A DNA stretch of 41,896 bases. It comes from an uncultured Clostridia bacterium (GTDB lineage Bacteria; Bacillota; Clostridia; Christensenellales; UBA3700). Of the stretch, positions 8,967-18,298 are shown piece after piece (within the stretch, counting starts at the first letter, position 1; every line of letters starts with the position of its first letter). The stretch covers positions 1 to 41,896 of the forward strand of contig CAMWNK010000009.1 of NCBI GenBank assembly GCA_947175555.1. Reading direction: 5' to 3'. The notes beneath the pieces were generated by a model. It was not told where the DNA came from, ran no database searches, and saw only the letters and a program-made list of their open reading frames with translations. The position numbers were made by a program, and so were the translations under genes.

Positions 8967-8975
8967 TGCTATAAT
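8967..8975 (+). promoter_or_regulatory. Extended -10 promoter of the surface-protein gene (leaderless candidate)
   Basis: TGCTATAAT at 8967-8975 is a perfect extended -10 motif. The ATG at 8984 follows after 8 nt with no SD. It is divergent from the neighbouring promoter at 8889-8918. Confidence 0.6.
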
Positions 8976-8983
8976 CGTTATAT

Positions 8984-10756
8984 ATGACACGCGCGCGCGA
9001 AAAAGAATTTATTATTATATCCATATTGATAATAGCGGCGGTTTTAGCCTCCGTGTTCTGCTTTGCCGCCGTATCGCCGCTGTCTGCAATAGGCACCGAC
9101 CCCGTCATACTTGCGCCCGATAGCAAGTTCGCAGTAGGAGGAGACTACGTGGCGTATACATGCGAGGGCAGCCTTTCTATAATAGATATGAGTTACAACT
9201 ACAGCCCAATCACAAAAAGAGACGCTTACGTAGGCGAAGTGCTGTCTATAGCGATGTCTGCGGACAATATTGCCTTGCTCACTCAAAAAGACGGGGTAAG
9301 GAAGGTTACCGTATTCCCCTATAGCGCGGACGGCATAGGCGACGGCGTGAATGAGACTTTTAACAGCGGCGACGAGTACGCCACAAAGGAAGGGCTCAAA
9401 CAGCTGTATTACAAGGATAGCTTGCTTTGCGGTCTGGCAAGGTCGGAAGCTGTCAATCAAGACGGTTATAAAAGATTTAATAAAAAAGACGATGTGTATG
9501 TCGGCGCGAGCGACTTTATACTGTCGCTGGACTCGGAAACGCTGCATTTTGCAAGCGGCAGATATATAAAAAGCGCGGATAATATTTCATACAACGAGAT
9601 AGTCAACTATAACTCCACGCCATTCCCTACGGACGTCAAACAGATATTTTTAATCGACGGCGTAATGACCGTAAATACTCAAGACGGTATATATTACGAG
9701 AGCGAGGGCGGCAGCTTTGTAAAGATAACGGACGAGGTGTATACCTACGTTACGGGCGGACAGGCGGAGTACTCGGACGGATATATATACATATTCGACG
9801 CGCAGCTTTGCTCTATCAAGAGATATACGGTAATTAAGGACGAGGACGGCTACAAGCTCAAGTACAACAAGAGCTACGATACAGAAAGGTACGCCCACCC
9901 TACCGAGTTCACAATGATGGCGGGAATTGCCGCGATATCCGAAGCAGGAGTTACGCTGTATCGCTCGCCTCGGGACCTCGAAGTCGTGGATACGGGCGTA
10001 ATATACGCCTTTGCCCTGCAAGATACTCAAGACGGGTATTACTACTGCGTCAACGATAAGGGCGCAAGAGGATATGCCGAAAAGAGCGCGGTAAGGGTGC
10101 TTAATAAGTCCGAGGTGGGCTACGAGTACGGACAACCTCTGCATACGCTCATAGATACGCCCGTGTATGCTTATCCTTACGACGGCGCGCCGATAATAGC
10201 GAATATGCGTCCCGACAGCAGCGGGGCTGTCATATGCAAACTGCCCGACGGCAGCGAGATTTACAACTCCGCGCTTATCATGAAAGATAACGTGGCAGAA
10301 GACGGCGGCAAGCCGATATGGGACAGATACAGCGTAGTGATAAAGACTAACGACGGCGAGATAAGCGGATATGTCGACAGTCGCGCGGTGTGTCCGTATA
10401 CGTCCTATATTCCGCCCTCGACCAACAAGTCTTGCAGGGTGGACGCAAAGCGCGCGGGAATAAAAATCAAGATGTATTCCGCCCCCGACGAAAAAGCGGA
10501 ATGTATATTCGAGCTGTCGGATAATACCGAGCTCATGCTTGCGGACGGATACAGCGAGGGCAGCGAGTGGACTGCGGTAATATATAAAGATAAGAAAGGC
10601 TATGTCAAGACAGAAAATATAATCGTATCGGGACTTACGCAGCTGAGGATAATACTTATAGTGGTGCTGTGCGTATTGGGCGCTGCGATAGCGTCAATCA
10701 GCGCGGTGCTGGCAATCAAGAGAAAGAAGAGGAAAGAAGGTCATGAGGAAGAATAA
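8984..10756 (+). CDS. Membrane-anchored extracellular protein with SH3-like C-terminal region
   Basis: A 590-aa protein with an N-terminal hydrophobic segment (about 9-33), a large outer domain, and a C-terminal membrane helix (about 553-578) followed by the basic tail KRKKRKEG. The first 330 residues show repeated short strands of the kind seen in beta-propellers (ISMSADNIALLTQKDG, GVMTVNTQDGIYY, SDGYIYIFD). Residues about 340-550 hold SH3-like stretches (GYAEKSAVRVL, GYVDSRAVCPY, GYVKTENIIV). I cannot assign a function; a cell-surface sensor or wall-associated role is a guess. It overlaps the GH30 gene by 14 nt, so the two are probably co-transcribed. Confidence 0.7.
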   Translation: MTRAREKEFIIISILIIAAVLASVFCFAAVSPLSAIGTDPVILAPDSKFAVGGDYVAYTCEGSLSIIDMSYNYSPITKRDAYVGEVLSIAMSADNIALLTQKDGVRKVTVFPYSADGIGDGVNETFNSGDEYATKEGLKQLYYKDSLLCGLARSEAVNQDGYKRFNKKDDVYVGASDFILSLDSETLHFASGRYIKSADNISYNEIVNYNSTPFPTDVKQIFLIDGVMTVNTQDGIYYESEGGSFVKITDEVYTYVTGGQAEYSDGYIYIFDAQLCSIKRYTVIKDEDGYKLKYNKSYDTERYAHPTEFTMMAGIAAISEAGVTLYRSPRDLEVVDTGVIYAFALQDTQDGYYYCVNDKGARGYAEKSAVRVLNKSEVGYEYGQPLHTLIDTPVYAYPYDGAPIIANMRPDSSGAVICKLPDGSEIYNSALIMKDNVAEDGGKPIWDRYSVVIKTNDGEISGYVDSRAVCPYTSYIPPSTNKSCRVDAKRAGIKIKMYSAPDEKAECIFELSDNTELMLADGYSEGSEWTAVIYKDKKGYVKTENIIVSGLTQLRIILIVVLCVLGAAIASISAVLAIKRKKRKEGHEEE

Positions 10757-12293
10757 GCCGAGAATTATAGTCGCGGCAGTCGCGGCGGCAGTAATCGTAT
10801 TAGTATGCGCGCTGTGCGCTTGTTCTCGCACAAGCGAGCTTAACCCCGACGGCCTTAAAAATTGCATTGCAGTCGACTTGTCAGACGAATATCAGACTAT
10901 AGAGGGCTTCGGCTCGTCGTCGTGCTGGTGGTCGCAGACGGTGCCGGACAACTCTAAGTCGCAGATAGAACTTGCAAAAGCCTTGTATTCTCACGACGGA
11001 ATCGCGCTGAGCATATACCGCTACAATATAGGCGGCGGCTCGGCAGAACTGAGCGGCGATATATATAAAGACCAGAAAGAGCGCAGGACGGAAAGCCTCT
11101 TTATATCGTCCAACTACGACGAGAGCAAGAGCGCGAAGGAGAACTTCGGCAATGCCGCCAATTACGACTCGACTAAGGACAGAAATGCGATTGCGTTTAT
11201 GGAGCAATGCGTAAATCAGAGCAACTCGAGCGTGGAGTCTGTTGTACTATTTGCCAATTCTCCGCACTATCTGCTCACTCAGTCGGGCAAGACGCACGGC
11301 GATTACGAGTATCAAAACAATCTGCCTGAGGAAAATTACGAAGCGTATTGCGAGTATCTCATACAGTATCTATATGAGATGTGCGTGGTGAGAAGACTGC
11401 CCGTTACGGAGATAAGTCCCGTCAACGAGCCTCAGCACAGATGGGGCGGAGCAGGCAACTCCTCGCAGGAGGGCTGCCATTTTCACCCCGAAAATTTAGC
11501 GGCTTTCTATAATGTGTTTTACCGCTATTTGGACAACTTCAACGCAAGATACTTAAAGGACGTCAAGATGTCCGTGCTCGAGAGCGGCAATTACGATACG
11601 TATAAGCAGGCGGCGATACTCGAGTACGTGTATGCGATGTCTAAGTACGATTACTTTGACAAGATAGATAGGATTGCGGTGCACTCTTACGGCGAGCCGC
11701 TCTCCGACGAGGCGAGAAACTCTTTTATTTACAAACTCAACGCCAAGTGGCAAGATAAATTCAGCATCGATATGTCCGAGGTGTGTCATATGGAGTCGGG
11801 GCTGGATAAGAGCATGGACAGCGGCATTTATCTTGCGCAGGTGATGGATAAAGACATGCGCTTGCTTAGCGCTACGTCGTGGTCATGGTGGCTGGGCGCG
11901 AGCGGTTATGACTATAACGACGGGCTTGTCGGATGGCAATACGGCACGCGCGACGGCGTAGTGGATACCGATATAAAAAGATACAGCGTAATGGGACAGT
12001 ACTCTAAGTTTTTGCGCTCGGGCGACGTACGCATAGGCGCGCAGCTCAGCAACGCCGTCAATTCCGTCAAGCGCGACGTAAGCGCAAGCGCGTATAAGCG
12101 CGACGACGGCAGCGTGATAATAGTAATCACCAATACGGGTAAAGCGCATACGCTCTCTGTTGCGGGCGAGTATAAGAACATGCAGGTGATAACGACAGAC
12201 GCGACAAGCGATATGTCTACGGTATACGGCGGTAAATTCCGTAATTATGTCAATCTCGGTGCAAAGAGCGTTACTACAATAGTACTTAAATAA
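10743..12293 (+). CDS. Glycoside hydrolase family 30 lipoprotein
   Basis: Secreted, lipid-anchored glycosidase. The signal peptide ends in LCAC with lipidated C27. The catalytic domain starts near TIEGFGSSSCWW (52-63), with IYRYNIGGGS at 91-100, the acid/base Glu in SPVNEPQ (E229) and a likely nucleophile in DMSEVC (E346); WSWWLGASG is the late barrel strand. A C-terminal beta domain follows. The VNEPQ...SQEGC pattern resembles endo-beta-1,6-galactanases of GH30, so plant or mucin-associated galactans are possible substrates, but the subfamily call is uncertain. It overlaps the upstream surface-protein gene and uses GAAAGAAGG as SD. Confidence 0.87.
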   Translation: MRKNKPRIIVAAVAAAVIVLVCALCACSRTSELNPDGLKNCIAVDLSDEYQTIEGFGSSSCWWSQTVPDNSKSQIELAKALYSHDGIALSIYRYNIGGGSAELSGDIYKDQKERRTESLFISSNYDESKSAKENFGNAANYDSTKDRNAIAFMEQCVNQSNSSVESVVLFANSPHYLLTQSGKTHGDYEYQNNLPEENYEAYCEYLIQYLYEMCVVRRLPVTEISPVNEPQHRWGGAGNSSQEGCHFHPENLAAFYNVFYRYLDNFNARYLKDVKMSVLESGNYDTYKQAAILEYVYAMSKYDYFDKIDRIAVHSYGEPLSDEARNSFIYKLNAKWQDKFSIDMSEVCHMESGLDKSMDSGIYLAQVMDKDMRLLSATSWSWWLGASGYDYNDGLVGWQYGTRDGVVDTDIKRYSVMGQYSKFLRSGDVRIGAQLSNAVNSVKRDVSASAYKRDDGSVIIVITNTGKAHTLSVAGEYKNMQVITTDATSDMSTVYGGKFRNYVNLGAKSVTTIVLK

Positions 12294-12398
12294 GCGATAA
12301 AATAATACTCAGGCGGCAAAACAAGCTGCTTGCCATAAGCGAGAAAATTATGCGCATAAGAGGGCTTAGCCGTCGATATCGCAAAGAGGGGGATAAAA

Positions 12399-13520
12399 AT
12401 GTTTGAGGAAGTAAAAAAGAATTTCGGTTTCGGATGTATGCGTCTGCCCATGAAGGACGGGCAGGTGGATACTGCCGAGTTCAATAAGATGATTGATACC
12501 TTTATAGATGCGGGCTTCAATTATTTCGACACGGCGCACGGCTATCTTGACGGAAAGAGCGAAAAGGCGATAAAGCAGTGTCTTGCAAGCAGGTATCCCA
12601 GAGACAAGTTCATACTCACCAACAAGCTGACGGACGATTATTTTTCTTGCGAAGAGGAGATACGCCCCTTCTTCGAGAGCCAGCTCAAGCTGTGCGGGGT
12701 GGAATACTTCGACTTCTATCTCATGCACGCTCAGCGCAAGGCGATATATGAGTATTTCAAAAAAAATCACGCATACGAGCACGCCTTGGAATTTAAGAAA
12801 GAGGGCAAAATAAAGCACTTCGGAATATCCTTCCACGACAGGGCGGAAGTGCTCGAGGAGATATTGACGGAGTATCCGCAGATAGAAGTGGTGCAGATAC
12901 AGCTCAATTACGTCGACTTTGACGATCCCGCAGTGCAGTCCAAGAAGTGCTATGACGTGTGTAGGAAATTCAATAAGCCGATTATCGTAATGGAACCCGT
13001 CAAGGGCGGCAATCTGGTCAATCTCCCGCCTGAGGCAAAAAAATATCTGGACGAAGTGAGAGGAGATAGCGGCGCAAGCTATGCAAGTTATGCAATGCGC
13101 TTTGCCGCGGGATTCGAGGGAATATTCATGACGTTGTCGGGTATGAGCAATATGGAACAGATGCTTGACAACATCTCATACATGACCGACTTTAAGCCGC
13201 TGGATGAAAGAGAGATGAAGGCTATAGGCAAGGTGTGCGACGTGTTCAAGCAGATGAATCTAATCCCGTGCACCGCTTGCAGATACTGCACGGCAGGCTG
13301 TCCTAAGAAGATATCTATACCCGACCTCTTTGCCTGCATGAATACCAAGAAACTGTATAACGATTGGAATGCGGATTATTATTACAACAAGATACACTCA
13401 GCCGAGGGCAATAGGGCGTCGGACTGTATCGGTTGCGGCAAGTGCGAAAAGTCGTGCCCGCAACACTTGCAGGTAAGGCAGTTGCTTAAGGACGTAGCAA
13501 AAGAGTTTGAGGGTATATAA
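12399..13520 (+). CDS. Aldo/keto reductase with C-terminal 2[4Fe-4S] ferredoxin domain
   Basis: Cytoplasmic NAD(P)H-dependent oxidoreductase of the AKR superfamily. The catalytic tetrad is visible as D44, Y49, K76 and H110 in the TIM-barrel domain (1-280). The C-terminal part has two ferredoxin cluster motifs: C291/C294/C297/C301 (CTACRYCTAGCP) and C343/C346/C349/C353 (CIGCGKCEKSCP). This fused form is common in anaerobic Clostridia; its substrates are mostly unknown and the clusters suggest electron exchange with ferredoxin. GAGGGGG lies 5 nt before the ATG. It follows the GH30 gene after 105 nt. Confidence 0.93.
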   Translation: MFEEVKKNFGFGCMRLPMKDGQVDTAEFNKMIDTFIDAGFNYFDTAHGYLDGKSEKAIKQCLASRYPRDKFILTNKLTDDYFSCEEEIRPFFESQLKLCGVEYFDFYLMHAQRKAIYEYFKKNHAYEHALEFKKEGKIKHFGISFHDRAEVLEEILTEYPQIEVVQIQLNYVDFDDPAVQSKKCYDVCRKFNKPIIVMEPVKGGNLVNLPPEAKKYLDEVRGDSGASYASYAMRFAAGFEGIFMTLSGMSNMEQMLDNISYMTDFKPLDEREMKAIGKVCDVFKQMNLIPCTACRYCTAGCPKKISIPDLFACMNTKKLYNDWNADYYYNKIHSAEGNRASDCIGCGKCEKSCPQHLQVRQLLKDVAKEFEGI

Positions 13521-13628
13521 TCTCTCTTTTTGCTGGAATAGTACAGCCATATAATAAAAACCTATTAATATTTATACGAATAAATTCGCGGCATATAAAG
13601 CGCGAAGAATTAAGATATAAGGTAAGAC

Positions 13629-14210
13629 ATGATAGAAAGAGCATTAGTAAACAGAAATTGCGGCGTAGCGATAAAGATTACCGTAAAGGGTATTATATCC
13701 ATAGTATTGATTGCGCTGGCGGTAGGACTGCCGCTGATGTTGCACGCCGCGCTTGGGCAGCAAGGCGGCGCGATGTGGTTGCCGATTTATCTGCCCGTGC
13801 TATTATGCGGTTGCATTCTGGGCGTCAAATGGGGCGTAGCAGTAGGAATAACCGCGCCTGTGATAAGTTATCTTATTACCCTTGCCATAGGCGAGCCCAT
13901 GCCTGCGCTTACAAGGTTGCCCTATATGATTGCAGAACTTGCGGCTGCGGCTGCGGTAACGGGAGCGGTGGCAAATAAAATAACCGAAAAAGGCATTGTC
14001 GCTGTACCTGCGGTAATACTCGGACTGCTTGCGGGCAGGTTGACCTTCCTTGTGTTGGCAGCGATATTTGCATCTATATCGCCGCTCAGTGTCGCTGCGG
14101 CGTGGTCGCAGATACGCACGGGACTTGCGGGCGCGGGAGTGCAGGCGGTAGTCGTGCCGATAATAGTCATTGCGCTGCGCAAGGCATTGCTTAAAGATGA
14201 CAAGCGTTGA
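13629..14210 (+). CDS. ECF transporter S component (substrate-binding membrane protein)
   Basis: A small hydrophobic protein (193 aa, about six helices) of the kind that binds a vitamin or nucleobase-like substrate and docks onto a shared EcfA-EcfA'-EcfT module, which is not in this window. The repeated Ala/Gly-rich helices, the loop QQGGAMWLPIYLPVLLCG and the later AGRLTFLVLAAIFA are typical of clostridial S components. The ligand cannot be told from sequence. The next gene starts inside its last codons, so the two are translationally linked. A TATAAT near 13550 could drive the group. Confidence 0.75.
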   Translation: MIERALVNRNCGVAIKITVKGIISIVLIALAVGLPLMLHAALGQQGGAMWLPIYLPVLLCGCILGVKWGVAVGITAPVISYLITLAIGEPMPALTRLPYMIAELAAAAAVTGAVANKITEKGIVAVPAVILGLLAGRLTFLVLAAIFASISPLSVAAAWSQIRTGLAGAGVQAVVVPIIVIALRKALLKDDKR

Positions 14211-14634
14211 TTTGCGCGCTGCCGTTGCAGAGCTTAAGGGGCATACGCTGTGCCTTAGTAAAGACGGCGACGTAATCACCGACGATAGGAGAGGCATTGC
14301 TCCTATGCTGGAGCTGATAGAGGCAGGCAAACATCTGTCGGGGTACAGCGCGGCAGACAAAGTTGTTGGCAGAGCCGCCGCGGCGTTGTTTATCAAGTGC
14401 GGAATTAAAGAAGTGTACGCGCGCGTCCTATCTATCGGCGGGAAAGAGCTGCTTGATACATACGGTATACCGTGCACATACGATACGCTGACCGATAGGA
14501 TAATTAACCGCAAAGGTACGGATATCTGTCCTATGGAAAAAGCCGTACATGGCATCGACGATATTGACGGTATGTATGCCGCAATTAAACGCGAATACGA
14601 GCGTATGCGCACGGCTATATCTCAATCGCAATAG
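14197..14634 (+). CDS. DUF1893 family protein (deaminase-like fold)
   Basis: I recognise the DUF1893 pattern: RRGIAPMLEL (31-40), the core SAADKVVGRAAA (51-62), YARVLS (74-79), INR (103-105) and CPME (111-114). The one structure I recall, Thermotoga TM1506, has a cytidine-deaminase-like fold, but the family lacks the classic HAE and PCxxC zinc motifs, and they are absent here, so catalysis is unproven. I chose the ATG at 14197 over the upstream TTG at 14170 because it gives the normal family length (145 aa) and a 14-nt overlap with the ECF gene. Co-translation suggests a link to the transported compound. Confidence 0.8.
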   Translation: MTSVDLRAAVAELKGHTLCLSKDGDVITDDRRGIAPMLELIEAGKHLSGYSAADKVVGRAAAALFIKCGIKEVYARVLSIGGKELLDTYGIPCTYDTLTDRIINRKGTDICPMEKAVHGIDDIDGMYAAIKREYERMRTAISQSQ

Positions 14635-14688
14635 TAAGAGTGGGTATATTATAAATAGTTAATCAACCGCTTTGGAAAAAATATTATT

Positions 14689-14736
14689 GGGGCTTGAAGG
14701 ACGGCTGAGGCTTGTCTTGCGAGCCCCTCTTTTATA
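14689..14736 (+). terminator. Intrinsic terminator after the DUF1893 gene
   Basis: Stem GGGGCT/AGCCCC (14689-14694, 14722-14727) with a smaller inner stem, followed by TCTTTTAT. Confidence 0.65.
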
Positions 14737-14817
14737 TGCCGCAGCGGCGCGAATAATGACATTAAAAGTCGCATTATTTCCGCTCGATTGAGGTAACGGA
14801 GGTTAAGGCGGCTACAT

Positions 14818-15486
14818 ATGATAGAGTATATGGTAGTATTTGTTAACGAAGTGTCATTGGACGGATTTGTACTTGGGTATTTGTCTACGATAGGCAAGGG
14901 CGATATGATAGTCTTTACGGCAGGGGTGTTGCCGGACGTGGACATGAGCAGTGAGATGGAGGGCGAGACGGATACCCTTGCGCGGTTGTGCGTTATGGCA
15001 AGGGATAAAGAGGCTGTGATTATCGCCGCCGCAGCCGTACAGGTGGAGGGCGGATACTACAATAGCGTATTCGTCATAGACTGCGGACACATCGTGGGCG
15101 TGTCCGACGAAATCAACCCTACAATGGTGTACGATAAGGGCAAGTGTCTGAGGTGCTACAATACGTCGCTGGGTAGAGTAGGTATATTGATAGGCGACGA
15201 CTTGTCCTATCCCGAGCTGTGGGCAAGGATGGCGGTATGCGCGCCGTCTACCATAGTGTGTATGGGCGCGGGAGCGTCTGCGGTGGGACTGTGCTCATCG
15301 CTTGCTGCGCTGTGTTCGTGTACGGTATGCAGCAGCGCGGACAGTCGCCATGCGGTATTTTCCGACAGCGGCGCAATGGTGCGCTCGTCATTTGAAGAAG
15401 TGTGCCGTCTGCCGTTGCCGCGCAGTTCGCCAAGGCCCAAGATATTGACAAGGACGGTATCGACAAAGATAGAGAGCGCGCCGTAA
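14818..15486 (+). CDS. Nitrilase-superfamily-like protein without catalytic triad (probable pseudoenzyme)
   Basis: The layout resembles carbon-nitrogen hydrolases: DMIVF (29-33), then LCVMARDKEAVIIAAAA, YYNSVFVIDCGHIVGVSDE, and VGILIGDDLSYPELWA (121-136), which lines up with the family's GlCyDlrfPEl block. The catalytic Cys position is Gly (G126), the usual PE of the first strand reads TA (34-35), and no Lys sits in the expected KxH stretch, so all three catalytic residues appear lost. At 222 aa it is shorter than the usual 260-300. The frame is open with a plausible GGAGG upstream, arguing against simple decay. The function is unknown. Confidence 0.6.
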   Translation: MIEYMVVFVNEVSLDGFVLGYLSTIGKGDMIVFTAGVLPDVDMSSEMEGETDTLARLCVMARDKEAVIIAAAAVQVEGGYYNSVFVIDCGHIVGVSDEINPTMVYDKGKCLRCYNTSLGRVGILIGDDLSYPELWARMAVCAPSTIVCMGAGASAVGLCSSLAALCSCTVCSSADSRHAVFSDSGAMVRSSFEEVCRLPLPRSSPRPKILTRTVSTKIESAP

Positions 15487-15554
15487 GCGGCGCGCCTAAA
15501 GCGGCAACAATCTTGTATTGCGATATATCAATCGGGGAGCCCCGATATTTTTTT
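15476..15554 (+). terminator. Double hairpin terminator
   Basis: The first hairpin, GCGCGCC/GGCGCGC (15476-15482, 15489-15495), carries the stop codon of the nitrilase-like gene in its loop. The second, ATCGGG-GAGC-CCCGAT (15531-15546), is followed by a run of eight T, a classic intrinsic terminator. Confidence 0.85.
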
Positions 15555-15667
15555 ATCCGACAGGAAAAAGTCTTAAAAATCGTAAAATTAACAATTCTTT
15601 AACTTTTATAGAGCAATAACTTAACAATCGGTATCTATAATCGAAGTATCAAATCTAAAGGAGATAC

Positions 15668-16060
15668 ATGATTATGGATTACATCAAGAAAGCGGAGCGT
15701 ATCCGCGCTCACTACGAGGAGAAGCAAGACAGCGACTACGATAGACTCGCAAGACTGGACAGAAAAGTCAAACGTCCTGCCGAGGCGATAGCCTATACCA
15801 TAGGGGTAGCGGCAACGCTGCTGATGGGAGTAGGTATGTGCCTGTCGATGAAGGTGATAGGCAACCTCGCGCCGCTGGGCATAGTAATAGGCTCGTTAGG
15901 CATAATATTGCTTTCAGTCAACGCGTTTATCTACAAGCTCATATTCAATCGCCGCAGGAAAAAGTACCGCGACCAAATCACCGAGCTGTACAATGCCGTA
16001 ACAGGCGAGATACAGCCTGAGATAATCGAGGCGCAGCAAATAGTGATTGACAACGATTAA
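15668..16060 (+). CDS. Conserved two-TM membrane protein (130 aa)
   Basis: A charged N-terminal helix (IKKAERIRAHYEEKQ...LDRKVKRPAEA) is followed by two membrane helices (about 41-62 and 68-92), a basic segment RRRKKYRDQ and an acidic tail. I have seen close relatives in many gut Clostridia, some carrying a doubtful dihydropteridine reductase label; nothing here supports an enzyme. The motif GMCLSMKVIG in the first helix is the most distinctive feature. AAAGGAG lies 6 nt before the ATG, and a terminator follows, so it is a single-gene unit. Confidence 0.7.
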   Translation: MIMDYIKKAERIRAHYEEKQDSDYDRLARLDRKVKRPAEAIAYTIGVAATLLMGVGMCLSMKVIGNLAPLGIVIGSLGIILLSVNAFIYKLIFNRRRKKYRDQITELYNAVTGEIQPEIIEAQQIVIDND

Positions 16061-16192
16061 CTATATAGCGATTGCCGAGCAGAAAGGAAGGCGGCTAAGC
16101 AGCTGCGGATAGCCGCAGTAGAGAAATAAAAGTAACGTATTTATTATAAAGTTTATATCGATAGCAACTTTATTTAATGCCGAGACGATTTT

Positions 16193-16240
16193 ATAACCGA
16201 CACGAATTGACAGGTACAACTCGTGTCGGTTATTTGATTT
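16193..16240 (+). terminator. Intrinsic terminator with 13-bp perfect stem
   Basis: ATAACCGACACGA/TCGTGTCGGTTAT (16193-16205, 16221-16233) with a 15-nt loop, followed by TTGATTTTTC. Confidence 0.88.
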
Positions 16241-16359
16241 TTCGGTATAGTATTGTCAATATGTAGTTTATACTGCGAAAAAGAGCTTTAACGAAAAACA
16301 GAGTGGTATCGCAGTTGATAAAAACTTAAGGAGAAAAAGCAAGGAAATATAGTAGCAAA

Positions 16360-16429
16360 GGAAATACAACTCCTTGAAATAATCAAGGCGAGCCGTACTA
16401 TACAGCCCGCCTTCAAGTTGCGGTATTTC
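16360..16429 (-). terminator. Long branched foldback after fucI
   Basis: Nested complementary arms: GGAAATAC...GTATTTC outside, CAACT/AGTTG next, and AAGGCGAGC/GCCCGCCTT inside. It lies about 70 nt after the fucI stop on the minus strand. No strong T tract follows, so it may be a terminator or an mRNA 3'-end stabiliser. Confidence 0.5.
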
Positions 16430-16495
16430 TCCTTCTTAAAAGGATAGATTGCCTTAAGTGCGCAAAGGCATTGCCTTATGCCGCTTAGCTATGAA

Positions 16496-18253
16496 TTATT
16501 TGAACAGCGGTCCGTAATTGGCGCATGCTCTGTAATCGGAGCCCTCGATATCGTCTGTGCCGAAAGCCGTCCAACAGTGAGGACGGAACACGTCGCTATC
16601 GGGTAAGTTGTGCATATTGACAGGTATGCGCAGCATAGACGCGAGCGTAAGCACGTCCTTGCCTATGTGTCCGTATACGAATGCGCCGTGATTTGCGCCC
16701 CAATTAGCCATGACGGAATACACGTCCTTAAACGCGCCTTTACCCGTAACATTGGGCGCAAACCACGTGGTAGGCCACGTCCTGTCGGTACGCTCGTCAA
16801 GTATGCGGTGCATGTCGTCGGGCAACGTTACGGTGTATCCCTCCGCAAGCTGAATGACAGGTCCGAGACCGTTGACTATGTTGATGCGTATCATGGTTAC
16901 GGGCATCTCCGCATCTGTCTTAAAGTGAGACGAGAAGCCGCCCCCGCGGAAGTAGCCGAGGTTGGCGGGGCACCAGTCGGTGGCCGCAAGACAGGCGGAG
17001 ATATCCTTATCGGTCATATCCCACCATTGCTTCATTTCTCCCTTGCCGTCTTTGTTCTTGCATGCGCCCGTAGCGTCCAACGCCGCCGCGCCGCTGTTGA
17101 TAAGGTGAATAAATCCGTCCTTAGCCTTGCCTGTCGGAGCCTTGCCCGTAACGCGCTTGACCGCCTCGGGGCTCCAGTATGTGCGCACGTCGGCAAAGCC
17201 TACCGCTCTGTGCGTAAGCAAGTTGCCCACCAGCATTGCCATGCCGTTGAGACAGTCGTTTTCCGTAGCGAATACGGAAGGAGCTTTCTTGCCGTTCCAG
17301 TCGAACGTGGAGTTGAGTATCGCCTCGGTGAAGTCGCCGTTGGGCAGCCAGTCCGTCCACTGTCTCTGACCTTGGAATCCTGCTGCAATGGCGTTGCGAC
17401 CGTTGCTCTCTTCCTTATATCCCATCTCAAGTAGCTTGGGATTGCCCTGCATGAGGTCGCGGCAGATAAGCGTCATCTTGACTATGAAATCCCAGTCCTG
17501 CTCGTACTGCTCCGCGCTATGAGGCTCGGTATTGATGTCTAGACCTATGGGGCAATTAGCCTTTACCCATGCTCTTGCTATGTCGTACTGCTCTTTATCG
17601 TAGATGTCCAGCTTAATGCGGCGCAGTACCTCTGTCATATCTATCCACTCGGTGCGTAGTCCGAAATAACGCTGCAACATCATCGCGTCTGCGTTGGAGC
17701 CTGCGATACCCATGCTTACTCCGCCGATGTTGAGATAGCTCTTGTTCTTGAGTTCTCCAATAGCTGCGGCGCAACGGGCAAAGCGAAGTATCTTGTCGCG
17801 TACGTCGTCGGGCACGGTGGTGTCGTCCATGTCCTGCACGTCCCTGCCGTAGATTGCGAATGCAGGCAGACCTCTCTGCGCATATGCCGCCATGACGGCA
17901 GCAAGATAAACCGCGCCGGGACGCTCCGTACCGTTGAAGCCCCACACCGCCTTGAGCGTGTGAGGGTTGAGGTCCATAGTCTCCGTGCCGTAGCACCAGC
18001 ACGGCGTAACGGTAAGGGTGGCGACTACGCCGAGAGCGGAAAACTTATCTTCGCACATCGCGCTCTCCTTGCCTCCGCCTATCGTAGTGTCCGCTATGAC
18101 TACGTTGACGGGCTTGCCGTCGCTGCGGCGCACGTTGTCTTCAATGAGCTTTTTTGCAGTGAGAGCCATCTGCATGGTCTGCTCTTCCAGTCCCTCTCGT
18201 ATGCCTCCCTGACGTCCGTCTATCACGGGACGTATGCCTATTGCGTATTCCAT
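16496..18253 (-). CDS. fucI: L-fucose isomerase
   Basis: Converts L-fucose to L-fuculose (and often D-arabinose to D-ribulose) in the cytoplasm using Mn2+. The length (585 aa) matches the family. Visible blocks include [19 protein letters not shown] at the start, [17 protein letters not shown], the catalytic stretch [18 protein letters not shown] with the family Glu, [10 protein letters not shown] with the Asp, and [15 protein letters not shown] with the His (compare E337, D361 and H528 of E. coli FucI). The ATG follows AGAGGT. It lies 45 nt downstream of the kinase gene on the same strand, forming a kinase-isomerase operon. Confidence 0.96.
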   Translation of the reverse strand: MEYAIGIRPVIDGRQGGIREGLEEQTMQMALTAKKLIEDNVRRSDGKPVNVVIADTTIGGGKESAMCEDKFSALGVVATLTVTPCWCYGTETMDLNPHTLKAVWGFNGTERPGAVYLAAVMAAYAQRGLPAFAIYGRDVQDMDDTTVPDDVRDKILRFARCAAAIGELKNKSYLNIGGVSMGIAGSNADAMMLQRYFGLRTEWIDMTEVLRRIKLDIYDKEQYDIARAWVKANCPIGLDINTEPHSAEQYEQDWDFIVKMTLICRDLMQGNPKLLEMGYKEESNGRNAIAAGFQGQRQWTDWLPNGDFTEAILNSTFDWNGKKAPSVFATENDCLNGMAMLVGNLLTHRAVGFADVRTYWSPEAVKRVTGKAPTGKAKDGFIHLINSGAAALDATGACKNKDGKGEMKQWWDMTDKDISACLAATDWCPANLGYFRGGGFSSHFKTDAEMPVTMIRINIVNGLGPVIQLAEGYTVTLPDDMHRILDERTDRTWPTTWFAPNVTGKGAFKDVYSVMANWGANHGAFVYGHIGKDVLTLASMLRIPVNMHNLPDSDVFRPHCWTAFGTDDIEGSDYRACANYGPLFK

Positions 18254-18298
18254 ATTATACCTCTTATACGGGATTACCCGTTATTTACTTATAATGTC

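Larger units (their letters stand above)
16061..16495. other. Intergenic region with two terminators
   Basis: Between convergent genes. It holds the terminator at 16193-16240 for the plus-strand gene and the long foldback at 16360-16429 for fucI. I see no gene or promoter of note in the rest. Confidence 0.6.

Noticed and set aside
12318..12332. 15-mer AAAACAAGCTGCTTG shared with 27327-27341
   Set aside because: Flanks do not match and the two contexts differ; likely chance in AT-rich DNA.
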